Positions 53,401-64,000 of a DNA stretch of 64,000 nucleotides are shown here, piece after piece. Both the position numbers and the translations under genes were made by a program. The stretch is from Astragalus membranaceus (lineage: Eukaryota; Streptophyta; Magnoliopsida; Fabales; Fabaceae), in NCBI GenBank assembly GCA_039519185.1, contig CM076848.1, positions 32,573,849-32,637,848 of the forward strand, given 5' to 3'. The notes under the pieces are model-generated. The model was given only the letters and a program-made list of their open reading frames with translations. It was not told where the DNA came from and did no database searches. Each line of letters begins with the position of its first letter. Position 1 is the first letter of the stretch.

Positions 53401-54853
53401 ATGTTTTGTTTGTTTATTGTTCTCTATTCAGTTCTCAATGATCCTGCAAATATTTCTCCCAACATTGAGCAAAGTTTTGTTAAGAGCGAAAAGTCTGAGA
53501 TAGGTACGCTTTTGACAAAACTTATTCCAATGAAGTATAAGGGTAAAGGACTAAAATGGAAGAAGGATAAGGAAGCTACAGATACATCGTTTAATAAGAA
53601 TCTTGCTCTGGTTTGTTCTGAGGTTAATTTAACTTCGGTGTCTAGACACACATGGTGGATAGATACTACCGCAACAACTCACATCAGTGTGTCGATGCAG
53701 GGTTGCCTGAATTGTCGAAAACCAAATGATGGTGAAAGATACATCTATGTGGGTGACGGCAAGACAATTCAAGTTGACGCAATTGGAAAATTTAGATTAT
53801 TGTTAAAGCCTGGATTTTATTTGGATCTTGTTGAAACTTTTATTGTTCCGTCTTTTAGACGGAACTTGATTTCCGTTTCTAATTTGGACAAAGTTGGTTT
53901 TTCTTGTTCATTTGGGAATGGAAAATTCAGTTTGTTTCGTGATTCAAAATTGGTTGGTTCTGGTTCTTTGTCAGGTTTCGATAATCTTTATTTAATTGAC
54001 ACCATTGCCTCATTTAATGAATCGCTGCATGTAAGTACCCGAGGTAGAAAAGAGAAAATTAGCCAATGAGAATTCTGCTGCATTATGGCACAAGAGATTA
54101 GGTCACATCTCCAAACAGAGAATAGAGAAACTTGTGTCGAGTGAAATTCTAGACCCTTTGGATTTTACAGATTTTGATATTTGTATCAATTGTATAAAGG
54201 GAAAACAAACCAATAAAAGGAGATTTGAGGCCAATAGGACTTCAGACATCTTAGAACTTATACATACAGATATTTGTGGGTCATTCCCTACGGCTTCTTG
54301 GAATGGTCAACAATACTTTATAACGTTCATAGATGATTTTTCAAGATATGGCTTCATTTATCTCATTCATGAAAAGGCAAGGTCGTTGGACGTGTTCAAA
54401 AACTATAAAGTTGAAGTTGAGAATCAACTCAACAAAAGAATCAAAAGCGTTAGGTATGACCGTGGTGGTGAATATTATGGTAGATATGACGGTTCAGGTG
54501 AACAACGTCCAGGGCCATTTGCTAAATTCCTAGAGGAATGTGGTATCGTCCCACAATACACTATGCCAGGTTCGCCTGCTATCAATGGTGTTGTTGAAAG
54601 ACGAAACAGAGCGCTTAAAGACCTGGTAAGGAGTATGATTAGTCATTCTAACTTACCAGAGTCCCTCTGGGGAGAAGCACTTAAAACTGCAGCATATATC
54701 CTTAATAGAGTTCCAACTAAGGCGACTACAAAAACCCCTTACGAACTTTGGACAGGCAAAAAGCCTAGTTTAAAGCACTTGCATGTTTGGGGTTGTCCAG
54801 CTGAAGCAAGACCTTATAGGCCAATTGAGAAAAGCTGGGCTCAAGGACCGTAA
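53401..54853 (+). pseudogene. Copia protease and integrase region
   Basis: The protease-type segment HTWWIDTTATTHIS (about 53650-53690; the usual active-site motif is changed) is followed by a gag-pre-integrase block ('LWHKRLGHISKQRIEKL', near 54085-54135, after a stop). The integrase core has the first Asp (LELIHTDICGSF), IDDFSRYGFIYL, the second Asp (DRGGEYYG) and the Glu (AINGVVERRNRAL). Stops at about 54069 and 54853 and a frame change between them show decay. This enzyme set would cut polyprotein and insert cDNA. Confidence 0.88.
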
Positions 54854-55182
54854 GTTGCTATTTTATTGGATACTCAGAAAGATCTAGGGGGTATAAATTT
54901 TATGATCTCACAAGTAAGTCATTTTTTGAATCAGGAAATGCTCGTTTCTTTGAGGATGTTGAGTTTGAAATGGGAGATATAGTTAACGACTTTGTCTTTG
55001 AAGAAGAATATGTTGATATTACTATATGTGTTATTGAAAATGCTTAGGATCCTTTCCTTGACCCTGTTGAAAAGACAACAAGTCAAATCAATGTTGAAAT
55101 CCCCATACAAGAAATTGTTACAGAAGAACAAACTCTTCCATAGAAAGTTATAAGGACTATACAATATGAGGTTGACATTGGA

Positions 55183-56160
55183 ATGATGGAAGATGATCCA
55201 ATCAACTTCCGTCAAGCCATAGAAAGTTATAATTCTCAAAAGTGGGTTGATGCAATGAATGAAGAGATTAAGTCCATGAAGAACAATGACGTTTGGGATA
55301 TTGTCCTGTTGCCACAAGGTGTGAAACCCATTAGTTGCAAAGTGATATTTAAGACCAAGAGGGATTCAAAAGGCAATGTGGAGAAGTACAAGGCTCGTCT
55401 TGTCGCAAAAGGATTTACACAAAAAGAAGGCATTGACTATAAAGAGACTTTCTTTCCAGTTTCTTCGAAAGACTCTTTTAGGATTATAATGGCATTAGTG
55501 GCACATTTCGATCTTGAGTTACATCAAATGGATGTAAAGACAGTGTTTCTCAATGGTGACATTGAAGAGACAACTTATATGGTGCAACCAGAACACTTTG
55601 TTTCAGAAGACTCAAAGGATATGGCTTGCAAACTAAAGAAATCCATCTATGGGCTCAAGCAAGCATCTCAACAATGGTATTTCAAATTTCATAAAGTGAT
55701 CATCTCGTTTGGTTTTGAGGTGAATTTGGTAGATGATGGTGTATACCATAAGTTCTGTGGGAGCAAATATATTTTTCTGGTTTTATATGTTGATGAATTT
55801 TGCTTGCTAGCAACGATATAGACTTTTTGCACGAAACCAAGAGATTTCTAGGTAGGAATTTTGAGATGAAAGATCTTGCTAATGCATCTTTTGTATTGGG
55901 AATACAGATACACTGAGATCGTTCTCGGAGCATTCTTGGATTGTCTCATAAAGGCTATATTGAAAAGGTTCTCAAGAGATATGGCATGCAGGATTGTAAA
56001 CCAGGTGATACCCCTGTGGCTAACAGAGACAAGTTTAGTCTCAATCAGTGTCCTTAGAATGACTTTGAAGAAAAAGAAATGCAGAAGATTCCCTATGCAT
56101 TAGCAGTAGGGAGTCTAATGTATGCTCAGGTTTGTACGCATCCAGATATGGCGTATGTGT
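55183..56160 (+). pseudogene. Copia reverse transcriptase region, truncated
   Basis: Reads KWVDAMNEEIKSMKNNDVWD, YKARLVAKGFTQKEGIDYKE, then HQMDVKTVFLNGDIEE and KKSIYGLKQASQQWY. The catalytic YVDD reads YVDE (55786-55800), losing one catalytic Asp. After a frame break, 55850-56157 continues with KDLANASFVLGIQIH and HPDMAYV and then ends. No RNase H follows. Confidence 0.88.
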
Positions 56161-56172
56161 TGTGCGAAAAGG

Positions 56173-57629
56173 TGATGTGCAAGAATACACAATTGCAACA
56201 AGTAATATAATGATATGTAAAGTTCGTTCCCACAGGGATTGGAATTAATCTAAGAAGTTTAAGTGATTAGAAGCTTAGTGAAAAGAATTGAGTACAAAGT
56301 AAAGGTAAAGAGTTGTAAACATTATAAGTTGTGATAAAACAATATTTAAGTTGAAGTAATTAACGGTGAGTTGGATAGCTCAATAGTTGTGTAAATTCCT
56401 AAGAGTAATGTTTAAATAATATTTAGACGCTGTAGCGTTAAGCGCTGTAGCGCTTGAGAATCCGTAGACGCTGTAGCGCTTTGGTGGCGTGCCTTTCAGT
56501 CACTTTCGTCAGGGTTATGTTACAAGACTCCTATGTCTAGGCTCTAAATAAGTTTTACCCCTGTATATTAAGCTCTTACAACATTTGCCTTATGAACTAC
56601 TACTCCCCTATGTCTAGAGTTAAGTAGTGTTTCCTTTAAATGCCTTTAAAGGGTTTTCATTCATATCATTCCTTGAGTTTTCTTTGTGAACCATGTCTGT
56701 ACCCACAAAGTTACCTTGTTTTAGTTGATCATTCCCAAACCAAGATTGAAAGTATTATGACACAAGGAATAAAACGCAAACATCATAACACTATACAAAA
56801 GTTACTCAAGGTTCATTACATACCAAGAACAATCCAACTACAACAAAGTTAGCTCATCACAAGTTCCATCAACATAATACAACTAAATAGCATGTATTAC
56901 CGTATGAAGACAAGAGAAGAGTGGTTGCAAAAGATACACTCCAATGATCCCAAGTAGCATACAAATGATGAAGTTGAGGCATGAGCAAAACCTTGGATGA
57001 AGACTAGAAAACTATGCTAAAAATAAAAGCTTAAAGGTAGTATAACAATGGAGAAAAGCTACTATGTCATAAGAAGTTTTTCTTCCAAGTTACAACTACT
57101 TGTTGTCTACGTACGTTACTTACTAATGAAGCAATCTTAATTAATCTAATTATTAACTAAATCTTAATAGAATAATAATATATCATGATGATCATAAGAC
57201 TTAGATATTATCCTTAAAGTACTTTACAAAAAGTGCTAATGATGGAATACACCAACTATCACATGGGTTCCATTTAGGACGCGCCAAGTGTAATTTAGCA
57301 TCCACTTGAAAGTCAAAATATCCAGCTGAGAGGAAGAGATAAGGGTGGTGACTCATCATGTCCTCAAGTGGTCACACAAATATCTCAATGGTCAGCCGTC
57401 ATATAGCGCTGTAGCGTCTCCTTGATAGCATACCGCTGCAGCGCTAAAGCAAAACATCAAACATATTCACAAAGGCATTTGATTATGCCCAAGGTTTAAG
57501 GAATTGACTTATAACCTATATTTATTCTAATATTAATATATTCACATATTTAAGTACTAAAATTACTTGAGAAGTAAGCTTGACTTAAGTATTAGGAGCA
57601 TAAATAACCTATATTAAATAGAGTTATCA
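56173..57629 (-). repeat. 3' LTR of the gypsy element
   Basis: On the minus strand it starts TGATAACTC directly after the polypurine tract and ends CTTGCACATCA at 56173, giving 1457 bp. Contains CTGTAGCG boxes at 56430, 56445, 56471, 57409 and a variant at 57436. Confidence 0.78.
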
Positions 57630-58772
57630 CACCTCCAAACTTAAACCATTGTTTGTCCCCAAGTAATGACACTTGAACAAGACAACTGATCATATAACTA
57701 GCTGCAGCTTTTAAATTGAACAGAATTTATGCATGAGCTAATTCTTGTCATTTTCACACATCATTATGGTCCACAATTCAAATAGAATCATTACTGCTCA
57801 GTTGTGAGTGTGTGATATCAAAGCTTAACTTAGTTCCCAGTTAATTTCAGAATTTCTCCAAGTTTTTGGGAAGAATGGATTTCTTTTGGGTTAGACAAAG
57901 AATGTTTTCAAAATGAAGAGTGGAATAACAATTTCACACAAGATCTGAGGGGCTTCAAAGCACAGCAAATGGCTTTAATTAGGCATTTTTCAGAATATTG
58001 GTCAGTGCATAAACTTTTGGTCTGGTGATCAAATGCTGTAGCGCTTCAAGGTCAGTAGACGCTGTAGCGCTGAATTTTAATGATCAAAACTAGATGCTAT
58101 CTTTATTACTGAGCTCCTTATTTGCATTTTCTTTTCATGCTTTTTGGAACAACTCAGCAATTTATTTAAGATATTTTGCAACTTTTTTCAAGACCACATT
58201 CATTTTTATTTTTCATTTTGCAAAGACCAATTTATCATCTTTTGTTCCTAGCCTTAACATAACCGATGCTCCCCCAAACTTAGTTTTAAAACAACTTTCA
58301 ATTTTTAATGAAAACTTGACTAACCCTTGGTTATCCAAGGCTAACTTTATCCTTAGATTACCCCTAGCTAACTAGGTTCTTCACTAAGCTTGGATTTTGT
58401 GTAAAAGCAGCAATAAAACCATTTCATTGTTTGCACAAGGCTGCTTTACTCAAAAATTCTTATTTACTTTAGCTTTTGCTTACTAAAAAATTTAAAACAT
58501 GCAGCTAATCATATTTCCTATTCAAGCATACAAAATATACAAAACATGCAACACATGCAAAACATGGCAGAATTATAATTAATTATACGTAATATTTAAA
58601 AACATAATTGTACTTAATTTAAAACATTATTAACCATAAGGTCCTCCCCCAGAAATTAAATTTGGCAGTGTCCTCACTGCTTGATGGACAACAAAAGGGA
58701 GAGGCCTTAGAACAACAAAAAACAAAGTTCAAAGAACATAACCGGCATAAGAAGCCAACAAGTCTTGCCTTA
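57630..58772 (-). other. 3' untranslated region of the gypsy element
   Basis: Polypurine tract at 57630-57645, then about 1.1 kb without supported coding. Boxes CTGTAGCG at 58036 and 58062. A 93-codon plus-strand frame (58094-58375) is Phe/Ser-rich and is not supported. Confidence 0.6.
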
Positions 58773-60671
58773 TTAGGCCTTCTTGAGCCTCTTACTGGCT
58801 CTTGAAGGGGCTAGGGCTCCTTTGGTTGCCTTTTTCTTATTTGGCTGAGGTGGAGTAGTCTTTTCTGCCGCTACAGCGGTTGGTGGCGTTGTAGCGCTTG
58901 CTTCCTGTACTGATGCCGTTGCAGCGTCTGATTCCTGCACTTCTTCTTCCTCTTCTGTTTGCTCTTGCTCCTGCTCTTTTTCTTCCAGCACTGGCTCTGT
59001 TTCATCCTGCAAGTTCACTAGCTCCTCAGCAGCCTCCTTCTCACTTTCCTCCTTGGTCAGAATTGCCTCAGGCATTGTGTCACTAGGTACTGCAGACATA
59101 GTTGCTGCAGCATCTACTGGCTGAACACCTTCTTCTGGGTGCTCAGCCAGTTTGACACCTGGGTTTCTTCTTGCCTTGGTGTATGACTGATAAACTTTCT
59201 TAGGCTGCTCAGTTGGGTTTTCTTTGGTGATTGGATGCTTTTGCTCAGGCTTCTTTGGTGTGGCTTGTTTGGTAGGTGTTTTCTTGGGTGTTAGTTTGGT
59301 TGGTTCAGGGATGGAGGTGGGGGTTGATGGTGGATTGGATGTTTTGGCAGGGGGGGTTTTTGGTTTCTTTGGGCTTGGGGTTGGATCACACTGTATTTCT
59401 TCTGCTTCCTCATCTCTTTCACTCTCAGATTCTTCTTCAGTATCACTCTCCTCACCTGATGATTCCTCATCCTCCTGCTTCTCCATCTCTTTCATGACTG
59501 CAATTGTTTCTTCTTCATCTTCCTCACTTATGTTTTCAATGTCATCAGAATCCAAACTTTCCTCCTCTACCACAGCTTTTTGCACTTTCTTTGCTGGGCT
59601 AGGCTTTGCTTTCTTTGCTGGGCTAATCACAGCTTTTTTCTTTTCTGTCCTAACTCCCTTTTTCTCTTGTTTTTCAACTGGCTCTTCCTCCAGTAGCCAA
59701 TCAGGGAATTGAGGAGGGGAAATGGATGTCTTTCCTTTGGATATCTGGGCATACATTGCTTTTTCCCAGTCAAATTTTTCCTTCACAAATTTGCAGAGAA
59801 CCTGCTGCTTCAGCTCTAAGCGCTATAGCGCTACAGAGTCAGAAGACCCTGCAGCGGCAGGTTTCTGCTTAACTTTAAAAATGCAAGGAAATGCCCCAAG
59901 AGGAGATCTTCTTTCTTCTTTCATTTCAACCTCTACATCAGCTTCCAAACACAGCTCAGTAATTAAACAAGGAAAATACAAATTACCTCCCTTTTTAACT
60001 CTGCATTTCTCTATCTCCCTTGCTATCAATCTACCCACGTCTATCTTTTCTCCAGCCATTATTGCATCAATAATGATGAGTCTCTCCTTTTCCACAAATG
60101 TTGTGTGAGATGTAGGCAGCAGGGAGTGTTTGATGAAACTACACCACAGATTGGCTTCCTCACACAGATGGGCTTTTTTAATTTTGTATTCAGCCCCAAA
60201 TTTATCCCATGTTGATCCTTCCACACAAATCCTTCTTCTAACAGCCTCCATCTCTTCATCTCCCCAGTTCAGAACCTTTATTTCCAACGCCTTTCCATGA
60301 TAGCCCAGATGGAAAATATCATTGATTGTTCTGGAGTTGAAATTTACAGTTTCACCTCTTACCAGTGAATGTGTTTGAGGCTTTCCTTACTTAGGCTCTT
60401 CAATGCCAAAGTAGAACTCCCTTACCAAAGACGTCATGTAGTCCTTTCGATGCTTAATGAAGTTCTCCCATCACAGCGCTGTGACAGCGGTTGAGAAAGC
60501 TTCAGGAGCGCTGTCTGTCTTGAACCCCCTTTCAGCTATGAAGTCCATCTTCCAAAACCTCTGGGGATCTGGAGTTGCCTTGGCCATGGTGGTTTTGACA
60601 GGATTGGAGGGTTCTGGTTTCCTAATAGCTCCCTTGCCAGATCGTTTTAGGGCAGCTTGCTTTTTGGTCAT
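58773..60671 (-). pseudogene. Extra ORF downstream of gypsy integrase (plant transposon protein-like), with stops
   Basis: Starts MTKKQAALKRSGKGAIRKPE at 60671 and continues past in-frame stops at about 60471, 60390 and 59823. The N-terminal and middle parts (RFWKMDFIAERGF; LGYHGKALEIKVLNWGDEE; EKERLIIIDAIMAGEKIDVG) resemble the 'putative plant transposon protein' domain found in many legume retroelement ORFs. The C-terminal 330 residues (59786-58773) are low-complexity: long Glu/Asp/Ser runs, Lys/Pro-rich TPKK repeats, and a Lys/Arg-rich end (RASKRLKKA) that could act as a nuclear signal. Its role is unknown. The stop near 59823 lies exactly in a copy of the CTGTAGCG-type motif (reading CTA TAG). 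Confidence 0.65.
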
Positions 60672-60697
60672 GGTTGGTTAAGAGCTTGCGTATTTGT

Positions 60698-61657
60698 TTA
60701 TGGTTGTTGGGAAATGTTGGTGTGCGTTGGGACGAAGGAAGAAGAAAGGATGGAGGGTATGAGTGGTGAGTGGTAACGGTTGAGAGGAGTTTCAGAGAGC
60801 AAGGAAAGAGAAAGAAAGAGAAAATGGTGGCGTGGGGAGTTGTAGATATTAAAGTGACGGTTTGTGAGTGAAGTGAGATCTTTTTTTATCAATTTTTGAT
60901 CATGCCACATTTTGGTTTTTTCTTTATAAATTGCTGCATTCTCATAGGCAAAATGCCTAAGTTCTTCCAATTCATTTAGTTGCAGCAATCTAGCATCTCC
61001 TGCTTTCTTGTAGTCAAAATTGAGTTTTTTTAGAGCCCAATGGGCCTTATGCTGAAGTCCAATCGGTAGGTGACAAGATTTCCCATAAACCAACCTATAG
61101 GGGGACATCCCTAAAGGTGTTTTATAAGCTGTTCTGTAGGCCCATAAAGCATCATCTAGATGTATTGACCATTCTTTCCTTTAAGGCCCTACCATATTTT
61201 CCAACATCCTTTTTATTTCTCTGTTTGACAATTCAGTTTGACCACTAGTTTGTGGATGATAAGCAGTTGCTATTTTATGTTTGACTCCATATTTAGCCAA
61301 TAGGGTCTCAATTAATTTATTACAAAAATGAGATCCCTCATCACTTATGATGGCTCTAGGAGTTCCAAAACGAGTGAAAATGTTTTTCAATAAAAATTTG
61401 CTCACAGACCTTGCATCATTGTTGGGTAGAGCAACTGCTTCTACCCATTTTGAAACATAGTCTACAGCTACTAAAATGTATAGGTTTCCATGAGAAGGGG
61501 GAAAAGGTCCCATGAAATCCATTCCCCAAACATCAAAGAGTTCAACCTCTAGAATGTTTGTTAAAGGCATTTCATGTTTGTTTGAAATATTCTCTGTTCT
61601 TTGGCACCTATTACATTTTTTTACAAAGTCTTGAGCATCTTTAAAAGTGAAGGCCAA
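60698..61657 (-). pseudogene. Gypsy integrase
   Basis: 61657-61181 reads the zinc-finger tail (KKCNRCQRTENISNKHEMPL), then the core with first Asp (WGMDFMGPFP), second Asp (PRAIISDEGSHFCN) and Glu context (YHPQTSGQTELSNREIKRML). 61108-60698 continues MSPYRLVYGKSCHLPIGLQH and WALKKLNFDYKKAGDARLLQ, typical of Athila integrase C-terminal regions. A frame break lies between 61181 and 61108, so the enzyme is not intact. Confidence 0.9.
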
Positions 61658-61778
61658 AAGTAGCCAGATTGCAATACCTTTGCAGCAGTTCTAATACCAC
61701 CAAAATGCCCACCACATGGTGCAGAATGGCAGTGCTGTAGCACTTGAACTAGTTCTTCATCTGCTAGGCATCTCCTCA

Positions 61779-62530
61779 TTATAGAAAAGGTTCATCCCAA
61801 TAGTATTGTTTCATTGTGTGGAAGAACCTTCTCCTTTGCTGATAAGTCATCTCAGTAGGTACCACCTTGCTAACCAAAAAATTCACTATGTCACCATACC
61901 AAGTTGTTGCAGGTTCAGCCGCTACAGCGTCAAGTGTTGTTACACTGGCCGCTACAGCGGTTGATGATTCAGCAGTTATTGTCAATAGTTGCTCATCTGG
62001 AAAGTATTCTTTGATCTCCCCACCTGCTGTACCTGCAATGTCTCTTTCCAATCTAGACAGATGATCAGCAACTTGGTTCTCCACTCCTTTTTTATCCCTT
62101 ATTTCTAAATCAAATTCTTGGAGTAGTAGAACCCACCTAATTAGCCTAGGCTTTGCATCTTTCTTTGTTATCAAATATTTAATTGCTGAATGGTCTGTGA
62201 AGACAATTACTTTGGTGCCAACCAAATATGATCTAAATTTGTCAAATGCAAAGACTACAGCTAATAGTTCTTTTTCAGTGACTGTGTAATTCAATTGAGC
62301 TTCTACAAGTGTTTTGCTAGCATAATATATAGAGTGGAAAATTTTATCATACCTTTGCCCAAGCACAGCTCCAATGGCAAAGTCACTAGCATCACACATA
62401 AGCTCAAAAGGCTTACTCCAGTCAGGAGCTATAATAACTGGTGCTGTTATTAAAGCTCTCTTTAATTTATCAAAGGCTAATATGCATGGCTCATCAAATA
62501 TGAAGGGGTTATCATGCTGTAATAGTTGAC
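61779..62530 (-). pseudogene. Gypsy reverse transcriptase end and RNase H
   Basis: Reads CILAFDKLKRALITAPVIIA, PDWSKPFELMCDASDFAIGA and VLGQR, then the RNase H part TVTEKELLAVVFAFDKFRSY, VFTDHSAIKYLITKK and NQVADHLSRLERD. After this domain an Ala/Thr-rich stretch (about 61990-61900) encoded by the CTGTAGCG-type repeats replaces the usual linker. The frame ends at MKQYYWDEPFL. Confidence 0.9.
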
Positions 62531-62534
62531 ACAA

Positions 62535-63505
62535 ACTTCGAAACATGTTGGTTGTTCATCTCTCTTCTCATACTTTTTATCTTTGTTGTATCCAAACTTC
62601 TTTGAAGAATCACCCTTACCATGTTTGTTGTATTTCATAAATCTTTTGAAGTTCTTGGCAAGCATAGCCATATCTTCATCATCAGTATCTTCTTCAGATT
62701 CAACCTCTTTCCTTGCTACTTTAGAAGTTTTAGCAGCAAGGGCAAGAGATTTCTTCTCTTTTACAGTTTCTTTTTCTTGGTTCTTTTTGGCAGCCAGAAC
62801 TACCTCAAATGCTAGCAATGATCCAATAAGGTCTTCTTGAGGTAAAGTGCCAATGTCTTTGGCTTCGGTTATAGCACAAGTCTTAGGGAAGAAATCACCA
62901 ATTAAGGATTCAAGGATCTTTCCATTCAAATCCTTGTTGGTGTATTTTTTTCCTAAGGCCCTCAAGTTGTTTACAATTAAATTTAATCTCTGATGCATTG
63001 CTGCGACAGACTCACCTTCTTTCATTTTAAAACTTTCATATTCAGAGGTGAGAATTCTAATTTTAGTATCTTTTACCTGGCTTGTCCCGACATGAGTGGC
63101 TTGTAGGCAGTCCCAGATTTCCTTTGCACTTTGACACCCTTTTACTCTACCATATTCTTCTTCACAGAGTGATAGATGAAGGATATTCATGGCCTTTGCA
63201 TTTAGGGATATCTTGTCAAGCTCAGATTTTCTTAACTCACTCAGGTCGATGGTGTAGATGTCTTCCACCGGTACTTCTTCAGCTTTGCCGGTGGCTTGAA
63301 TTTTTGAAGTGTCACCATCAGTATTACCTGGTTTTGTGATCTTGATCTTCATCGGGATTAGAGGACCATCCACTATGATTCTCCATAGAGTGAAGTCAAT
63401 TGCCTGCACATGACATTTCATACGACTACTCCAGTAATCGTAGTTAGTACCATCAAATAGAGGAGGCCTATTAGAGGACATTCCTTCTTTCATGAAAGAA
63501 CCCAC
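62535..63505 (-). pseudogene. Copia gag (UBN2/DUF4219 type), truncated at zinc knuckle
   Basis: The first good ATG is near 63493 or 63481 (MSSNRPPLFDGTNYDYWSSR), the usual start of this gag family. Residues RMKCHVQAIDFTLW, KEIWDCLQATHVGTSQVKDT, EYESFKMKEGESVAAMHQRL and NDLRALGKKYTNKDLNGKIL-like segments follow. An Asp/Glu-rich linker precedes the knuckle, whose second half is missing. Gag would form the particle around element RNA. The coding part up to the break has no stops, so the insertion is fairly young. Confidence 0.88.
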
Positions 63506-63585
63506 AATTACAGATATGTAAAGGATAAATTTACAATTGCGAGATGTAAAGCTCTAATATGCAATTCCTAGCTACTGATACCACT

Positions 63586-64000
63586 TGTTAGACTTAGAGT
63601 ATAACCTTAGAGGGGGGGGGTGAATAAGGTTATGAGTAAATATGGATTCTTTTCGCAAATGATGATTATATTCTTTTTCAAATCGGATGCGGAAAATGTG
63701 ATTTGAACTTTTGGATATAAAAACAAGCAAGAGTTGTTTAAATTGTATTCAATATTTCCAATAAAGATATTATAAGGGATATAGTATATCTTAGAGAAGA
63801 GGAGTAGAAGATGATTGATGAGTATTGATAATTTAAGCACAGTAATATTAATAATAAACAGTTATAATAATAGTGCAAAATATAAAGAGAGAAGGGATAG
63901 AGGGACACAGATATTTAGCGAGGTTCGGGATAAAACCCTACGTCCTCGGCCTTAGGCTTTTCAACCCTTGGACTTAGCAACCACTATATTGAAGAGAGTT
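63586..64000 (-). repeat. 5' LTR of the right-hand copia element (partial)
   Basis: On the minus strand it ends CTCTAAGTCTAACA at 63586, followed by the primer-binding site. The G8 run at 63615 and the phrase 'gcgaggttcgggataaaaccctacg' (63918) lie inside. The far end is beyond the window. Confidence 0.82.

Larger units (their letters stand above)
50425..56160 (+). mobile_element. Ty1-copia element (plus strand), 3' end missing
   Basis: A 5' LTR (50425-50861) and a methionine-tRNA primer-binding site (TGGTATCAGGGCC at 50864) are followed by a degraded internal region with protease, integrase and reverse transcriptase parts in the copia order. A hAT element is inserted in the gag region. The polyprotein has several stops and frame changes and ends abruptly near 56160, where gypsy LTR sequence begins. 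No 3' LTR is found. Confidence 0.9.
56173..62530 (-). mobile_element. Athila-like Ty3-gypsy element, 3' part (minus strand)
   Basis: In minus-strand order: end of reverse transcriptase plus RNase H (62530-61779), integrase (61657-60698), an additional ORF region in the position where Athila-type elements carry their extra ORF (60671-58773), a long untranslated region, a polypurine tract (TTTGGAGGTG), and a 3' LTR (57629-56173). The 5' half is absent: near 62530 the sequence switches to copia gag. A motif pair based on CTGTAGCG recurs through LTR, untranslated and coding parts (see findings). Confidence 0.85.
62531..64000 (-). mobile_element. Ty1-copia element, 5' end (minus strand), running off the window
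   Basis: 5' LTR at 63586-64000 and beyond, a tRNA-Met primer-binding site (plus-strand TGATACCA, 63576-63583), then gag. At about 62535 gag breaks within its zinc knuckle (reads PTCFEV) and gypsy sequence starts. No target duplication can be tested because the element leaves the window. Confidence 0.85.

Noticed and set aside
59224..59712. 162-codon plus-strand frame rich in Ser and Gly
   Set aside because: It is the antisense shadow of the Glu/Lys/Pro-rich minus-strand ORF.

Overview
This is plant nuclear DNA, almost certainly from a papilionoid legume. The one fully recognisable host gene is an intronless TTG1-type WD40 gene. The rest is dominated by nested plant transposons: CACTA, Ty1-copia, Athila-like gypsy, Tat/Ogre-like gypsy, Stowaway, hAT, Harbinger-like and SINE elements. 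The Tat/Ogre-like element with a tandem repeat in its 3' untranslated region favours the temperate legume clade (pea, vetch, clover, medick). That species guess is inference; the sequence contains no direct species marker.

Layout. 1-1260: a Mutator-like non-autonomous element with long inverted arms, holding a palindromic MITE. 2068-3081: TTG1, followed by a Harbinger-like element (3372-4336) and a Stowaway MITE (5742-6022). 7279-8169: a gene with a Nudix-like domain. 8.6-12.3 kb: decayed repeats, including an LTR-like block, TA microsatellites and a Helitron 3' end. 12287-18496: a CACTA element carrying exons of alpha-galactosidase, an exostosin-like gene and an ISWI remodeller. 19173-20395: a TIR element and a SINE. 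20400-23020 (minus): a LOTUS/NYN-domain pseudogene in circularly permuted order, split by a 938-bp CACTA MITE. 24010-28610: a second large CACTA carrying beta-amylase, sulfate-transporter and membrane-protein exons.

29255-47956: a Tat/Ogre-like LTR retrotransposon with a 5-bp target duplication. It has lost most of its interior but keeps the last 44 codons of pol, a 3' untranslated tandem repeat and a full 3' LTR. A 12.2-kb CACTA (34615-46809) is inserted in that LTR and still carries TNP2-like and Transposase_24-like genes plus host fragments (cation/H+ exchanger, HMA domain). 48.0-64.0 kb: broken retroelements side by side. In order they are a minus-strand copia 3' half, a plus-strand copia with a hAT insertion, a minus-strand Athila-like gypsy element, and the 5' end of another minus-strand copia element.

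Only TTG1 and the Nudix-like gene look like functional host genes. The most unusual signals are heavy exon capture by three different CACTA families, the permuted LOTUS/NYN locus, and a recurring pair of CTGTAGCG boxes spaced about 26-30 bp apart throughout the gypsy element. No RNA genes or CRISPR arrays were found. All splice sites and domain calls were read by eye.
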